Positions 8,902 to 17,222 of a DNA stretch of 49,383 nt are shown here, piece after piece. The stretch covers positions 1 through 49,383 of the forward strand of contig CADAER010000004.1 of assembly GCA_902787025.1 (NCBI GenBank), given 5' to 3'. The position numbers and the translations under genes were made by a program. Source of the stretch: Oscillospiraceae bacterium (GTDB lineage: Bacteria > Bacillota > Clostridia > Oscillospirales > Acutalibacteraceae). Position 1 is the first letter of the stretch, and every line of letters begins with the position of its first letter. A model generated the notes under the pieces. The model did no database searches, had not been told where the DNA came from, and worked only from the letters and a program-made list of their open reading frames with translations.

Positions 8902-10912
8902 TATCACAAAACGAACCCTTGTTTCCGTTCTGCTGGCAGCCGCCGTGCTTATCGGTTCAATCAGCGTCTCAACGGGATTGCAGTTAAGAAAAGTCCTTAT
9001 TGAGAAATATACCGATTTCGCCCTCTCCTATGTCAACGCGGCAGCCGAATTCATTGACGGAGACAGAATTGAGCTTTACTACTCGACCGGCGCAAAAGAC
9101 GCCTATTACGAGGAAATAAGCAAATACCTCAACTCAACCGCCGATTCGAGCGCGAAAGAGGCGAACATAAAGTATTTCTATGTTCTCATCCCCGATTCCG
9201 TTCCTGACAGCGATTTATATACTTATATCTGGGACGCCGAGCCTTACGACGAGCCGATGGATCTCCTCGAAAAGTATCCGTTCAGCGAAGGAGCGAAGGA
9301 GCGGGCGCAGAAAATCTACAACAAGGAAATCACCGAGGATGTTCAGTCCTATATTGACGCGGAGGACGGCACGCACACCCTCACCGTCTCCGTTCCCCTG
9401 CTTGACAGCAATGGCGATGTCGCGGCGATTATCGCGGCTGACCTTTCCGTCAGCGGCATAAACAACGCCCTTGTCAGAATAATCAGCAGCATACTTATCC
9501 CCGTAGCGGGCATAATGCTCCTGACAATGATTCTTTTCTATTTCATAACAAAAAGAAAGATTATTGAGCCCATCGTCAAGCTTCAGTCCGCCGCGGAAGG
9601 CATCGTTGACCACATTGAAAGCGACGAGCCCGTGAATATCGATGTTCACACAAACGATGAAATCGAAATGCTCGCCGACTCCTTCACGGGAATGACGGAC
9701 AAACTCCGCGAATACATAAAGCAGAACGAGACAATTACCGCCGAAAAAGAAAGAATCGGCGCTGAGCTTGAACTCGCCACAAGAATACAGGCAGATATGC
9801 TTCCCAACATCTTCCCCGCCTTCCCGGAAAGAATCGACTTTGACATTTACGCCGTAATGACTCCCGCCAAGGAGGTAGGCGGCGACTTCTACGACTTCTT
9901 CTTAATCGACGACACGCATCTCGCCCTTGTTGTCGCCGATGTTTCGGGCAAAGGCGTTCCCGCCGCCCTGTTTATGATGATGAGTAAAATCCTTATTCAG
10001 AATCAGGTCATGAGCGGAAAATCGCCCGCCGAGGCGCTTGAAGCGGTCAACAGTCAGATCTGCTCCAACAACCGCGAGGAAATGTTCGTCACCGTCTGGC
10101 TCGGAATTCTCGACCTTGAAACGGGGCTCCTTATCGCCGCGAACGCGGGCCACGAAAAGCCGATAATCAGAAACGGCAGCGGCGATTTCGAACTCTTCAA
10201 GGACAGGCACGGCTTTGTAATCGGCGGTATGGACGGCGTGAAATACAGGAACTATGAAATACAGCTTGAAAAAGGCTCATCCGTGTTCGTGTTCACCGAC
10301 GGTCTCGTTGAGGCGACAAGCGAAAACGACGAACTTTTCGGAGCGGAAAGAACGCTTGAAGTTCTCAACAAGGTAAAAGACGAAACGCCCGAAACAATAC
10401 TCAAAAAGACGGAGGAGGCAGTCAACGCTTTTGTCGGAGCCGCGGATCCGTTTGACGATTTGACTATGCTTTGTGTGAAATATACCGGCCGCGAAGACGG
10501 CGGAGAAAACGAAATAACAATAGAAAACGAAGTGAGCGAAATCGCGAAAGCCGTTGATTTCGTCTCGCTGAAAACGGAGGATCTCCCGTTTTCGTTCAAG
10601 GACAGAAACCAGATTGAGGTGGCCGTTGACGAAATTATGAGCAACATCGTCAACTACGCTTACGGCGACAAAAAAGGCAAGGCCACGCTTAAACTTCAGA
10701 CTGACGAAGAAGGCATAATAATCACCGTGGAAGACAGCGGAATTCCTTACAATCCTCTCGAAAAGGAGGACCCCGACATCACCCTTTCCGCTGAGGAAAG
10801 AGGCATAGGCGGCTACGGTATCTTCATTGTCAAAAAGGTTATGGACGAAATCGCTTACCGCCACGCGGAAGGCAAAAACATCCTCACCATGCGCAAGTTC
10901 TTCTTAAAATAA
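8885..10912 (+). CDS. Receptor-type SpoIIE phosphatase fused to an RsbW-like kinase domain
   Basis: A 675-residue membrane receptor expected to control the STAS protein encoded two genes upstream. Order of parts: membrane helix (about 10-30), extracytoplasmic Cache-like sensor (about 31-200), second membrane helix (ILIPVAGIMLLTMILFYFIT), HAMP linker (IIEPIVKLQSAAEGIVDHI), coiled coil, and a PP2C/SpoIIE phosphatase (about 300-530) with metal-site motifs VGGDFYD, DVSGKGVPAALF, FTDGLVEA and DPFDDLTML. A C-terminal GHKL ATPase follows (about 540-675) with N box VDEIMSNIVNYAY, G1 EDSGIPYNP and G2 GIGGYGIFIVKKVMD. Phosphatase and kinase activities in one chain would set the STAS phosphorylation state in response to an external signal. 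The ATG at 8885 overlaps the upstream gene by 17 bases; earlier in-frame starts lack a ribosome site. Confidence 0.93.
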   Translation: MKKKGNITKRTLVSVLLAAAVLIGSISVSTGLQLRKVLIEKYTDFALSYVNAAAEFIDGDRIELYYSTGAKDAYYEEISKYLNSTADSSAKEANIKYFYVLIPDSVPDSDLYTYIWDAEPYDEPMDLLEKYPFSEGAKERAQKIYNKEITEDVQSYIDAEDGTHTLTVSVPLLDSNGDVAAIIAADLSVSGINNALVRIISSILIPVAGIMLLTMILFYFITKRKIIEPIVKLQSAAEGIVDHIESDEPVNIDVHTNDEIEMLADSFTGMTDKLREYIKQNETITAEKERIGAELELATRIQADMLPNIFPAFPERIDFDIYAVMTPAKEVGGDFYDFFLIDDTHLALVVADVSGKGVPAALFMMMSKILIQNQVMSGKSPAEALEAVNSQICSNNREEMFVTVWLGILDLETGLLIAANAGHEKPIIRNGSGDFELFKDRHGFVIGGMDGVKYRNYEIQLEKGSSVFVFTDGLVEATSENDELFGAERTLEVLNKVKDETPETILKKTEEAVNAFVGAADPFDDLTMLCVKYTGREDGGENEITIENEVSEIAKAVDFVSLKTEDLPFSFKDRNQIEVAVDEIMSNIVNYAYGDKKGKATLKLQTDEEGIIITVEDSGIPYNPLEKEDPDITLSAEERGIGGYGIFIVKKVMDEIAYRHAEGKNILTMRKFFLK

Positions 10913-10922
10913 AAAACGGCAA

Positions 10923-10953
10923 AACAGCCGCCCTTCCGGGCGGCTGTTTTTTT
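10923..10953. terminator. Rho-independent terminator, possibly used from both sides
   Basis: The arms AACAGCCGCCC and GGGCGGCTGTT close a TTCC loop and run into seven Ts on the plus strand. It ends the STAS/phosphatase operon. The complementary strand has a shorter T run, so the convergent lipoprotein gene may use it too. Confidence 0.88.
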
Positions 10954-10968
10954 ATTTCAATTTTCAAT

Positions 10969-12111
10969 TCATTTCACAATATAACTCTCATCCGCGGCGA
11001 TTTCCTCATCCGAAAGACCGCCTCTGCGGAGGTAGTTTTCCGCTCCCGCTTTTATGTCGAGCGTGTTTACATCCGTTCCCTTTTCCGCCTCGCACAGGCA
11101 GTAAAGGAAGTCGTTGACATTGCCGAGAATCGCGTTGTATTTGTCGGGATTGTTTTCCTTCGTGATTCCGTAATAATTGTCATAGGTTATCATATAATCG
11201 TCAATTATTTCCTGAGCCGAAGCACCCGCGAGCGCAAGCAGCAGCGCGCAGGCGAAGCCCGTTCTGTCCTTGCCCTCAACGCAGTGGATAAGGCAGGGTC
11301 CGTCATTCTGCGACATCTCGTAAAACGCCTTTGAGAGAATACCCGCGAATTCGTCCGAACGGTAATTCGCGTTCATCGCGAGAATAAGAACGTTCCCGTC
11401 CTTGTAAAGCGAATCGTAATAGCCTGAGACGAAATCCTCCGCCTCGGTGTGCGCCTTGTATTTTTCCTCGTTATCCGAAAGGTTGAGAACGAATTTAATC
11501 CCGTTTTCCTGCGCGAAACGGTTCGCGTAAGCCGCCCTGCAATGCTGATTGTCGCAGGGGGAGGCTGAACGGAAGAAGAAGTTTTCTTTAAGATTTCCGC
11601 CCTTTACCGCGCGGAAATTCGCGAACTCCTCATCCGAGTCAAAATCGTCTCTGTTGTCGGAATAGCTCAGCGCGTAAAGCTCCTGAACATCAATATATTT
11701 GCCTTTCGTGTTGAGCGTTACGGTAACCTTCGAGGAATCCGTCATTTCAAACTCCTCCCAGGTAGAAGCGCCGTAGTTTCTCGCTATCACAACATGGGGA
11801 TATCCCGGATAACCGCAGGCGAGAAGCTCGCCGACAGGCACATAATAGCCCGAATAATACGGCACATCCTCAAAAATCCTGCCGTTGTCAAACACGATAT
11901 TCACGCTGTCGCCGAAGGCGAAGCCCAGGTTGTTGAACTCTTCAATCGTCAGGTCAATGTAAACATTGCCGAACTCCTCGTCTCTGACAACCCCGATTTC
12001 GCCCGTCGTTACGGGAATAACCTCGTCAACATTCTCTTTTTTTCCGCAGCCCGCGAAGAGCGCGGTGAGCATAACAGCCGCGAGAAGAACAGAAACCGTC
12101 TTTTTAATCAT
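10969..12111 (-). CDS. Lipoprotein with protein tyrosine/serine phosphatase domain
   Basis: A 380-residue exported lipoprotein. The signal peptide ends in a lipobox (LFAGC, cysteine at about residue 22). Residues about 40-150 (NVYIDLTIEEFNNLGFAFGD...) are reminiscent of the C-terminal domain of SAM hydroxide adenosyltransferases; that is a tentative reading. The second half is a tyrosine phosphatase of the type found in secreted bacterial phosphatases: FFFRSASP, GIKFVLNLSDN, and the P-loop HCVEGKDRTG with the CX5R catalytic signature. It should act on the outside of the membrane; the substrate could be a phosphoprotein or a phosphoinositide and is unknown. GGAG lies 7 bases before the ATG, and only one base separates it from the upstream PrsW-type gene, so the two are likely co-translated. 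Confidence 0.88.
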   Translation of the reverse strand: MIKKTVSVLLAAVMLTALFAGCGKKENVDEVIPVTTGEIGVVRDEEFGNVYIDLTIEEFNNLGFAFGDSVNIVFDNGRIFEDVPYYSGYYVPVGELLACGYPGYPHVVIARNYGASTWEEFEMTDSSKVTVTLNTKGKYIDVQELYALSYSDNRDDFDSDEEFANFRAVKGGNLKENFFFRSASPCDNQHCRAAYANRFAQENGIKFVLNLSDNEEKYKAHTEAEDFVSGYYDSLYKDGNVLILAMNANYRSDEFAGILSKAFYEMSQNDGPCLIHCVEGKDRTGFACALLLALAGASAQEIIDDYMITYDNYYGITKENNPDKYNAILGNVNDFLYCLCEAEKGTDVNTLDIKAGAENYLRRGGLSDEEIAADESYIVK

Positions 12112-12112
12112 A

Positions 12113-12772
12113 TCATTCTCCGTTAACTTTTACTTTTTTGTTTTTCCCGCTTTTGGCGTTTTTCAGCACATAAATAAGAATCGGAATATATGTGACCGCA
12201 GGAAGCACAAAGCCCAGATATTTGTAATCCGACTGAACAAGCATATTGAATATGCCGTGATAAATGCTCGCCAGCGAAAGAAGCGCGAATGTTCCGCAGT
12301 AGAACAGCTTTCTGCGTTTTCTTATGAAACTCATTCCGTAGCCGACCGCCGCGGTGCATACTCCGTGCATAAGCGCGGTTGAAAAGCCTCTGATGACGGC
12401 CCAGCCCATGGTGACATTTTCAATGTTCTGAACAAGTATCACCATATTTTCAAACATCGCGAAACCGATTCCCGCGGCAAACGCTATCGTCATCAGCTTT
12501 TCGCGGTCATCCGAAAACAGCGCCGCGTAAAGCAGAACGGGAACCGCCTTGACTATCTCCTCCGTCACGGGGGTTATCGTCGTGGTAACATACAGCATAT
12601 CGCCGTTGAAAACGGAAAGCAGTATGGAATTTAGTTCCGACACAAAGAGCGAAACGAATATGCCGATAAGCATATATCCGAGTATGAGCTTCGAGCGCTT
12701 TTTCAACAGCAGAAGCATAAGAGTAAGGGGCGCTACTGTGCATATGAAGAGGATGTAAATCAGGTTGTCCAT
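12113..12772 (-). CDS. PrsW-type glutamic intramembrane protease
   Basis: A 219-residue polytopic membrane protein carrying the diagnostic residues of PrsW (M82) and its CPBP relatives: TPVTEEIVKA (E71, E72, K75), FAMFEN (E108, N109), ALMHG (H136) and a later YHGIFN. In Bacillus, PrsW makes the first cut of the membrane anti-sigma factor RsiW; the substrate here is not known and no anti-sigma factor lies beside it. The start overlaps the upstream gene by 13 bases and the stop is one base from the downstream phosphatase lipoprotein, so all three are one transcript. The pairing with an extracytoplasmic phosphatase suggests envelope signalling, which is inference. Confidence 0.85.
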   Translation of the reverse strand: MDNLIYILFICTVAPLTLMLLLLKKRSKLILGYMLIGIFVSLFVSELNSILLSVFNGDMLYVTTTITPVTEEIVKAVPVLLYAALFSDDREKLMTIAFAAGIGFAMFENMVILVQNIENVTMGWAVIRGFSTALMHGVCTAAVGYGMSFIRKRRKLFYCGTFALLSLASIYHGIFNMLVQSDYKYLGFVLPAVTYIPILIYVLKNAKSGKNKKVKVNGE

Positions 12773-13425
12773 TTTTTCATCCCCCTTTCAACCGCGGGCG
12801 TAACCGCGAGAAGAACAACGCCCGAAAGCGCTCCGATTATCAGAACAAAAACATCGCTGCCGCTTTTGTTTGAAAGCATCTCCGCGACGCAGAGAGCCTC
12901 AAAAACAAGAGCCAGAAGGTTATATGTTTTCAGGCAGTTGATAACTCCGAAATCCACATCGGGAAAAATGAGGTGTTTGAGGTTGAAATATGACGCGCCC
13001 GAAACAAACACCGTAAGTATTCCCGCCACGATTTTCACGAAAAGCGGAACGTCCGCAAAAAGGAAAGCCGCGACATAGACGGCGACCGCCGCGAGCGGAG
13101 CCGCAACGGGAATCACCCTGTATTTCACATACTCCTTTGACCCGTCATCCGCGAGGCTGTCCATAAGTCCGAAGTTCGCCGAAAACAGGAACAGCAGACT
13201 GCCCATAACGCCGAGAACCCCAAGCTGGAATTCTTCGGAAACCCCGCCGCCGGTAAGAATACGCACAACCTGATACAGACGGCCGAAAGCCATACAGCCG
13301 ACCGCAAGGGTAATCATCTGCGCGTAAACCGCTTTTTTCGGGCCGAAGAATTTCACAATGCCGAAAGCGAAGCCCGCAAACGCGCACACGCAGGTAATAA
13401 TATTGGAAATTAAAACAAGGTTCAA
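12760..13425 (-). CDS. Multi-pass membrane protein of unknown function
   Basis: 221 residues with about seven hydrophobic segments and no motif I recognise. Charged residues are confined to short loops (FGPKKAVYAQ, DDGSKEYVKYR, VERGMKKW). It is first in a three-gene operon with the PrsW-type protease and phosphatase lipoprotein, and overlaps the protease gene by 13 bases. It could be a partner or a membrane sensor for the protease, but nothing in the sequence shows that. A good promoter lies about 60 bases upstream. Confidence 0.75.
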   Translation of the reverse strand: MNLVLISNIITCVCAFAGFAFGIVKFFGPKKAVYAQMITLAVGCMAFGRLYQVVRILTGGGVSEEFQLGVLGVMGSLLFLFSANFGLMDSLADDGSKEYVKYRVIPVAAPLAAVAVYVAAFLFADVPLFVKIVAGILTVFVSGASYFNLKHLIFPDVDFGVINCLKTYNLLALVFEALCVAEMLSNKSGSDVFVLIIGALSGVVLLAVTPAVERGMKKWTT

Positions 13426-13479
13426 CGAACCACCTCCGCTTTACGGACCGGCCTGCCCGGCCGCCCGCATATCTTTTTT

Positions 13480-13508
13480 ATATTATCACTAAAACCCGCA
13501 ACGGTCAA
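13480..13508 (-). promoter_or_regulatory. Probable promoter of the PrsW/phosphatase operon
   Basis: On the minus strand TTGACC (13503-13508), 17 bases, TAATAT (13480-13485). The GC-rich stretch 13443-13470 between this and the start codon can form a short hairpin (GGCCGGGCAGGCCGG). Confidence 0.5.
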
Positions 13509-13542
13509 CCTGCCGCTTTATATGATTTCTCTTTTGTTTTTC

Positions 13543-13571
13543 TTTACATTTTTATTCTTATATATTATAAT
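13543..13571 (+). promoter_or_regulatory. Promoter of the aminotransferase-trpS genes
   Basis: TTTACA (13543-13548), 17 bases, TATAAT (13566-13571), 32 bases before the start codon and divergent from the operon to the left. Confidence 0.7.
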
Positions 13572-13603
13572 GTGTTTTTGTAATATGTTTTTGGAGGCGC
13601 ATT

Positions 13604-14788
13604 ATGGATTATAAAATTTCGGAAGGTCTTGCTTCTCTCAAGCCTTCCATTATCCGTGAAATACTTAAGGAAACGGGCGGTTCAAGCACAATTCCTTTCG
13701 CGGCGGGCAATCCCGCTCCCGACGCATTTCCCGTTGAAGATGTAAAAGAAATCATAGGCGAACTGTTTGAAAACAAACCGATTCTCGCCCTTCAATACGG
13801 CGTTACCGACGGTTTCGCTCCCCTCGTCGCCGAGCTCGAAAAGCTCTGCAAAAACCGCTACAATGTCATGACATCCGATGACGGCGTTATTGTAACATCC
13901 GGCGCGCAGCAGGTTATGAGCCTTCTCTCGCACACTCTTTTGAACCACGGCGACACGGTTATCTGCGAGGAGCCCGCGTTCATCGGCGCTCTCAACTGCT
14001 TCCGTTCGTTCGGAGCGAAGCTTGTGGGTGTTCCGCTTGAGGCGGACGGCATGAACATCGCCGCTCTCGAGCAGGCGTTCATAAACAACCCCGGCGCGAA
14101 ATTCCTCTACACAATTCCCAATTTCCAGAATCCCGCGGGTTCCACCACCTCTTTTGAAAAGAGAAAAGCGATTTATGAACTCGCGAAAAAATTCGGCGTT
14201 GTTATTCTTGAAGACAATCCCTACGGCGAAACAAGAGTTGCGGGCGAGGATATTCCCGCCATCAAGACTATGGATGACTGCGGTCTTGTGGTATATTCGG
14301 GCTCGTTCTCAAAGATTGTCGCTCCCGGCATCCGCGTAGGTTTCGTCTGCGCGAACAAGGCTCTTCTCGCGAAGATGACCGTCGTAAAGCAGACTCAGGA
14401 TGTTCACACTCCGATTATGTCGCAATATATTGTCTATAAATGGCTCCACGATTACGACTATGAAGCGCACATCGCAAAAATCAAGAGCATCTACCGCAGA
14501 AAACTCAACCTTATGTGCGACCTTATCGACAAGGAACTCGGCGATTATGTCGAATATGTCCGTCCCGAAGGCGGCCTGTTTGTATGGTGCAAGCTCGCCG
14601 ACAAATTCGATATGCTGACCTTTGTCAAAAAGGCGAGCGCCGCGGGAGTCGCAATTGTTCCCGGCAACGCGTTTCTCTGCGATGAAAGCGGCACAACACA
14701 GTATGTCCGCCTGAACTTCTCGACACCCTCCGATGAAGGAATCGTCAAGGGCATGAAGATTCTCGGCGAAGTCGCAAGGAATTACTGA
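13604..14788 (+). CDS. PLP-dependent aminotransferase, class I/II (LysN / MocR-domain type)
   Basis: A 394-residue fold-type I aminotransferase. Recognisable pieces are FAAGNPAPDAFPV at the N-terminus, LQYGVTDGFAPL, VTSGAQQVMSLL, the PNFQNPAGSTTS substrate/cofactor segment, EDNPYGETR with the PLP-binding Asp, and YSGSFSKIVAPGIRVGFV with the Schiff-base lysine. It most resembles 2-aminoadipate aminotransferase (LysN) and the catalytic half of MocR regulators; there is no winged-helix DNA-binding domain, so it should be an enzyme. The amino acid substrate cannot be read from sequence. GGAGG precedes the ATG, and trpS begins 16 bases after its stop, suggesting a common transcript. Confidence 0.9.
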   Translation: MDYKISEGLASLKPSIIREILKETGGSSTIPFAAGNPAPDAFPVEDVKEIIGELFENKPILALQYGVTDGFAPLVAELEKLCKNRYNVMTSDDGVIVTSGAQQVMSLLSHTLLNHGDTVICEEPAFIGALNCFRSFGAKLVGVPLEADGMNIAALEQAFINNPGAKFLYTIPNFQNPAGSTTSFEKRKAIYELAKKFGVVILEDNPYGETRVAGEDIPAIKTMDDCGLVVYSGSFSKIVAPGIRVGFVCANKALLAKMTVVKQTQDVHTPIMSQYIVYKWLHDYDYEAHIAKIKSIYRRKLNLMCDLIDKELGDYVEYVRPEGGLFVWCKLADKFDMLTFVKKASAAGVAIVPGNAFLCDESGTTQYVRLNFSTPSDEGIVKGMKILGEVARNY

Positions 14789-14804
14789 TTAACGGAGAAT
14801 ATAT

Positions 14805-15815
14805 ATGGAAAACACTGCACCCGAACGCAAAAAGAGAGTGCTGAGTCTTATTCAGCCGACTTCCGTGCCCACAATAGGCAACTATTTCGGCGCGCTTAAA
14901 AACTGGAAAAATATGAGCGAGGATTACGACTGCATCTACGGCGTGGCGGATCTTCACGCAATAACCGTTCACCCCGAGCCCGCTCTGCTGAGAAAGCAGT
15001 CGCAGGAGATGTTCGCCCTTATGCTCGCCATAGGTCTCGACCCCGAAAAGAGTATCGTTTTCTTCCAGAGCCATGTTCATACGCACAGCGAGCTTGCCTG
15101 GATTCTCAACTGCTACGCCCAGTTCGGCGAGGCGTCGAGAATGACTCAGTTCAAAGACAAATCCCAGAAACACGCGGGCGATGTCAATGTAGGGCTTTTC
15201 GATTACCCCGTGCTTATGGCGGCGGATATTCTGCTTTATCAGGCTGATTTCGTGCCCGTAGGCGCGGACCAGAAACAGCACCTCGAACTCGCAAGGGATA
15301 TTGCCGACCGTTTCAACACAAGGCACGGCAATACATTCACCCTTCCCGAGCCGTTCATCGGCAAGGTCGGCGCGAAAATCGCGAGCTTGCAGGATCCCAC
15401 CCAGAAGATGTCGAAATCCGACACAAACCCGAAGGCTTCCGTCTCTTTGCTTGACGCCCCCGACACAATAATCAAAAAATTCAAATCCGCCGTCACCGAC
15501 AGCGAGGCTTGCGTACGCTATGCCGAGGGCAAAGATGGCATAAACAACCTTATGTCGATTTACTCCTGCTGCACGGGCAAAAACTTCGAAGAGATCGAAA
15601 AAGAGTTCGACGGCAAGGGTTACGGCGATTTCAAACTCGCTGTCGCCGAGGCTGTTGTCAACGAGCTTAAACCCGTTCAGGAAACCTACGCGAAGCTCAT
15701 AAACGACAAGGCGTATCTCAACGAGTGCGCGAAGAAGGGCGCGGAATCCGCTCTCAGACTTTCATACCGCACCCTCGCTAAGGTTCAGAAAAAAGTCGGA
15801 CTGTATCAGTTATAA
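14805..15815 (+). CDS. trpS: Tryptophanyl-tRNA synthetase
   Basis: A 336-residue class Ic aminoacyl-tRNA synthetase that charges tRNA-Trp with tryptophan; the length is normal for bacterial TrpS. The HIGH-equivalent is in PTIGNYFGALKNW (near residue 24) and the KMSKS loop in TQKMSKSDTNP (near residue 200). DLHAITV, PVLMAADILLYQADFVPVGADQKQHLE and the C-terminal VQKKVGLYQL also match the family. GGAG lies 8 bases upstream of the ATG. No T-box leader is visible in the 16-base gap before it. Curiously, a tRNA-Trp fragment lies at the far right of the window, but it is not linked to this gene. Confidence 0.97.
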   Translation: MENTAPERKKRVLSLIQPTSVPTIGNYFGALKNWKNMSEDYDCIYGVADLHAITVHPEPALLRKQSQEMFALMLAIGLDPEKSIVFFQSHVHTHSELAWILNCYAQFGEASRMTQFKDKSQKHAGDVNVGLFDYPVLMAADILLYQADFVPVGADQKQHLELARDIADRFNTRHGNTFTLPEPFIGKVGAKIASLQDPTQKMSKSDTNPKASVSLLDAPDTIIKKFKSAVTDSEACVRYAEGKDGINNLMSIYSCCTGKNFEEIEKEFDGKGYGDFKLAVAEAVVNELKPVQETYAKLINDKAYLNECAKKGAESALRLSYRTLAKVQKKVGLYQL

Positions 15816-15876
15816 TCCCGTTTCTGCATATTTTTTGTTGATTATGCCGATTTTTGAATAATAATGCACAAATCGC

Positions 15877-15904
15877 TTGACTGTATGCATATTTGCTGTA
15901 TAAT
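15877..15904 (+). promoter_or_regulatory. Promoter of argG
   Basis: TTGACT (15877-15882), 16 bases, TATAAT (15899-15904), 34 bases before the argG ATG. The surrounding sequence is AT-rich with repeated TGCAT/TGCATA elements, but no clean ARG box can be asserted. Confidence 0.65.
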
Positions 15905-15938
15905 CATTGCATAAAATAAATATCCGGAGGAATATAAA

Positions 15939-17165
15939 ATGAAAGAAATCAAAAAAGTTGTCCTCGCCTATTCCGGCGGACTTGACACCTCAATAATCAT
16001 CCCGTGGTTAAAAGAGAACTACAACAACTGCGAAGTCATCGCCGTTTCGGGCGATGTAGGCCAGGGCACCGAGCTTGACGGCCTTGAGGAAAAGGCAATC
16101 AAAACGGGCGCTTCCAAACTCTACATAATGGATCTCAAAGATGAATTCGTCAAAGATTACATCTTCCCCACCCTCAAAGCGGGCGCGGTCTATGAGAACG
16201 ACTACCTTCTCGGCACTTCGTTCGCCCGTCCCCTTATCGCCATGAGACTTGTTGAAATCGCCAAAAAAGAAGGCGCAGACGCCATCTGCCACGGCTGCAC
16301 CGGCAAGGGCAACGACCAGGTGCGTTTCGAGCTCGCAATCAAGGCTTTCGCTCCCGATATGCAGATTATCGCTCCGTGGAGAATCTGGAGCATAAAGAGC
16401 CGTGAAGAAGAAATCGAATACGCCGAGGCTCACAATATTCCTCTTAAAATAAACCGCGAAACAAACTATTCAAAAGACAAAAACCTCTGGCATCTTTCGC
16501 ACGAAGGTCTTGACCTTGAAGACCCCGCGAACGAGCCTCAGTATAACAAGCCCGGTTTCCTTGAAATCGGCAAATCGCCCGAGCAGGCTTCCGACAAGCC
16601 CACCTATGTAAAGATTCATTTTGAAAAGGGCATTCCCACCGCCGTTGACGGCAAAGAGATGGGCGGAGTCGAACTTGTTGAGTATCTCAACAAAATCGGC
16701 GGCGAAAACGGCATAGGTCTTTGCGACCTTGTTGAAAACCGTCTCGTCGGTATGAAGTCGAGAGGCCTCTACGAGAACCCCGCAGGCTCGATTCTTTACA
16801 GAGCGCATCAGGTTCTTGAAACAATCTGCCTTGACAGAGACACAGCTCACTACAAAGCGCTTGTAGCGCAGCGTTTTGCCGAACTCGTCTATTTCGGTCA
16901 GTGGTTCACTCCTCTTCGCGAGGCTCTTTCCGCCTTTGTTGACAAAACCCAGGAAACAGTCACGGGCGATGTAACCCTCAAGCTATACAAGGGCAATATG
17001 ATAAACGCGGGCGTGACCTCGCCCTACACTCTTTACAGCGAGGAATTCGCTACATTTGACGCAGATGAGGTTTACAACCAGAAGGATTCCGCGGGCTTCA
17101 TCAACCTCTTCGGTCTTCCCATCAAGGTCAAAGCGATTCTCGACGCGGAGAGAGAAGGCAAATAA
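15939..17165 (+). CDS. argG: Argininosuccinate synthase
   Basis: 408 residues, the usual length. ArgG joins citrulline and aspartate with ATP to give argininosuccinate, the penultimate step of arginine synthesis, in the cytoplasm. The N-terminal PP-loop [34 protein letters not shown] and the [20 protein letters not shown] segment are characteristic. A GGAGGAAT ribosome site precedes the ATG. argH follows 57 bases later, after a hairpin that may dampen read-through, giving the common argG-argH order. Confidence 0.98.
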   Translation: MKEIKKVVLAYSGGLDTSIIIPWLKENYNNCEVIAVSGDVGQGTELDGLEEKAIKTGASKLYIMDLKDEFVKDYIFPTLKAGAVYENDYLLGTSFARPLIAMRLVEIAKKEGADAICHGCTGKGNDQVRFELAIKAFAPDMQIIAPWRIWSIKSREEEIEYAEAHNIPLKINRETNYSKDKNLWHLSHEGLDLEDPANEPQYNKPGFLEIGKSPEQASDKPTYVKIHFEKGIPTAVDGKEMGGVELVEYLNKIGGENGIGLCDLVENRLVGMKSRGLYENPAGSILYRAHQVLETICLDRDTAHYKALVAQRFAELVYFGQWFTPLREALSAFVDKTQETVTGDVTLKLYKGNMINAGVTSPYTLYSEEFATFDADEVYNQKDSAGFINLFGLPIKVKAILDAEREGK

Positions 17166-17170
17166 AAAAC

Positions 17171-17196
17171 AAAAGAGCCGTCACGGCGGCTCTTTT
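17171..17196 (+). terminator. Hairpin between argG and argH (terminator or attenuator)
   Basis: Arms AAAAGAGCCG and CGGCTCTTTT close a six-base loop. The T run is only four bases, so partial termination between the two arginine genes is likely rather than a full stop. Confidence 0.6.
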
Positions 17197-17222
17197 CACT
17201 ATTTATATAAGGATTGATTATT

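Noticed and set aside
14789..14804. T-box riboswitch for trpS
   Set aside because: The gap before trpS is 16 bases, far too short, and no T-box sequence occurs upstream of the aminotransferase gene.
15850..15925. Possible ARG box around TGTATAATCATTGCAT before argG
   Set aside because: Only a loose fit to the palindromic operator, with an extra base in one half; not enough to call.
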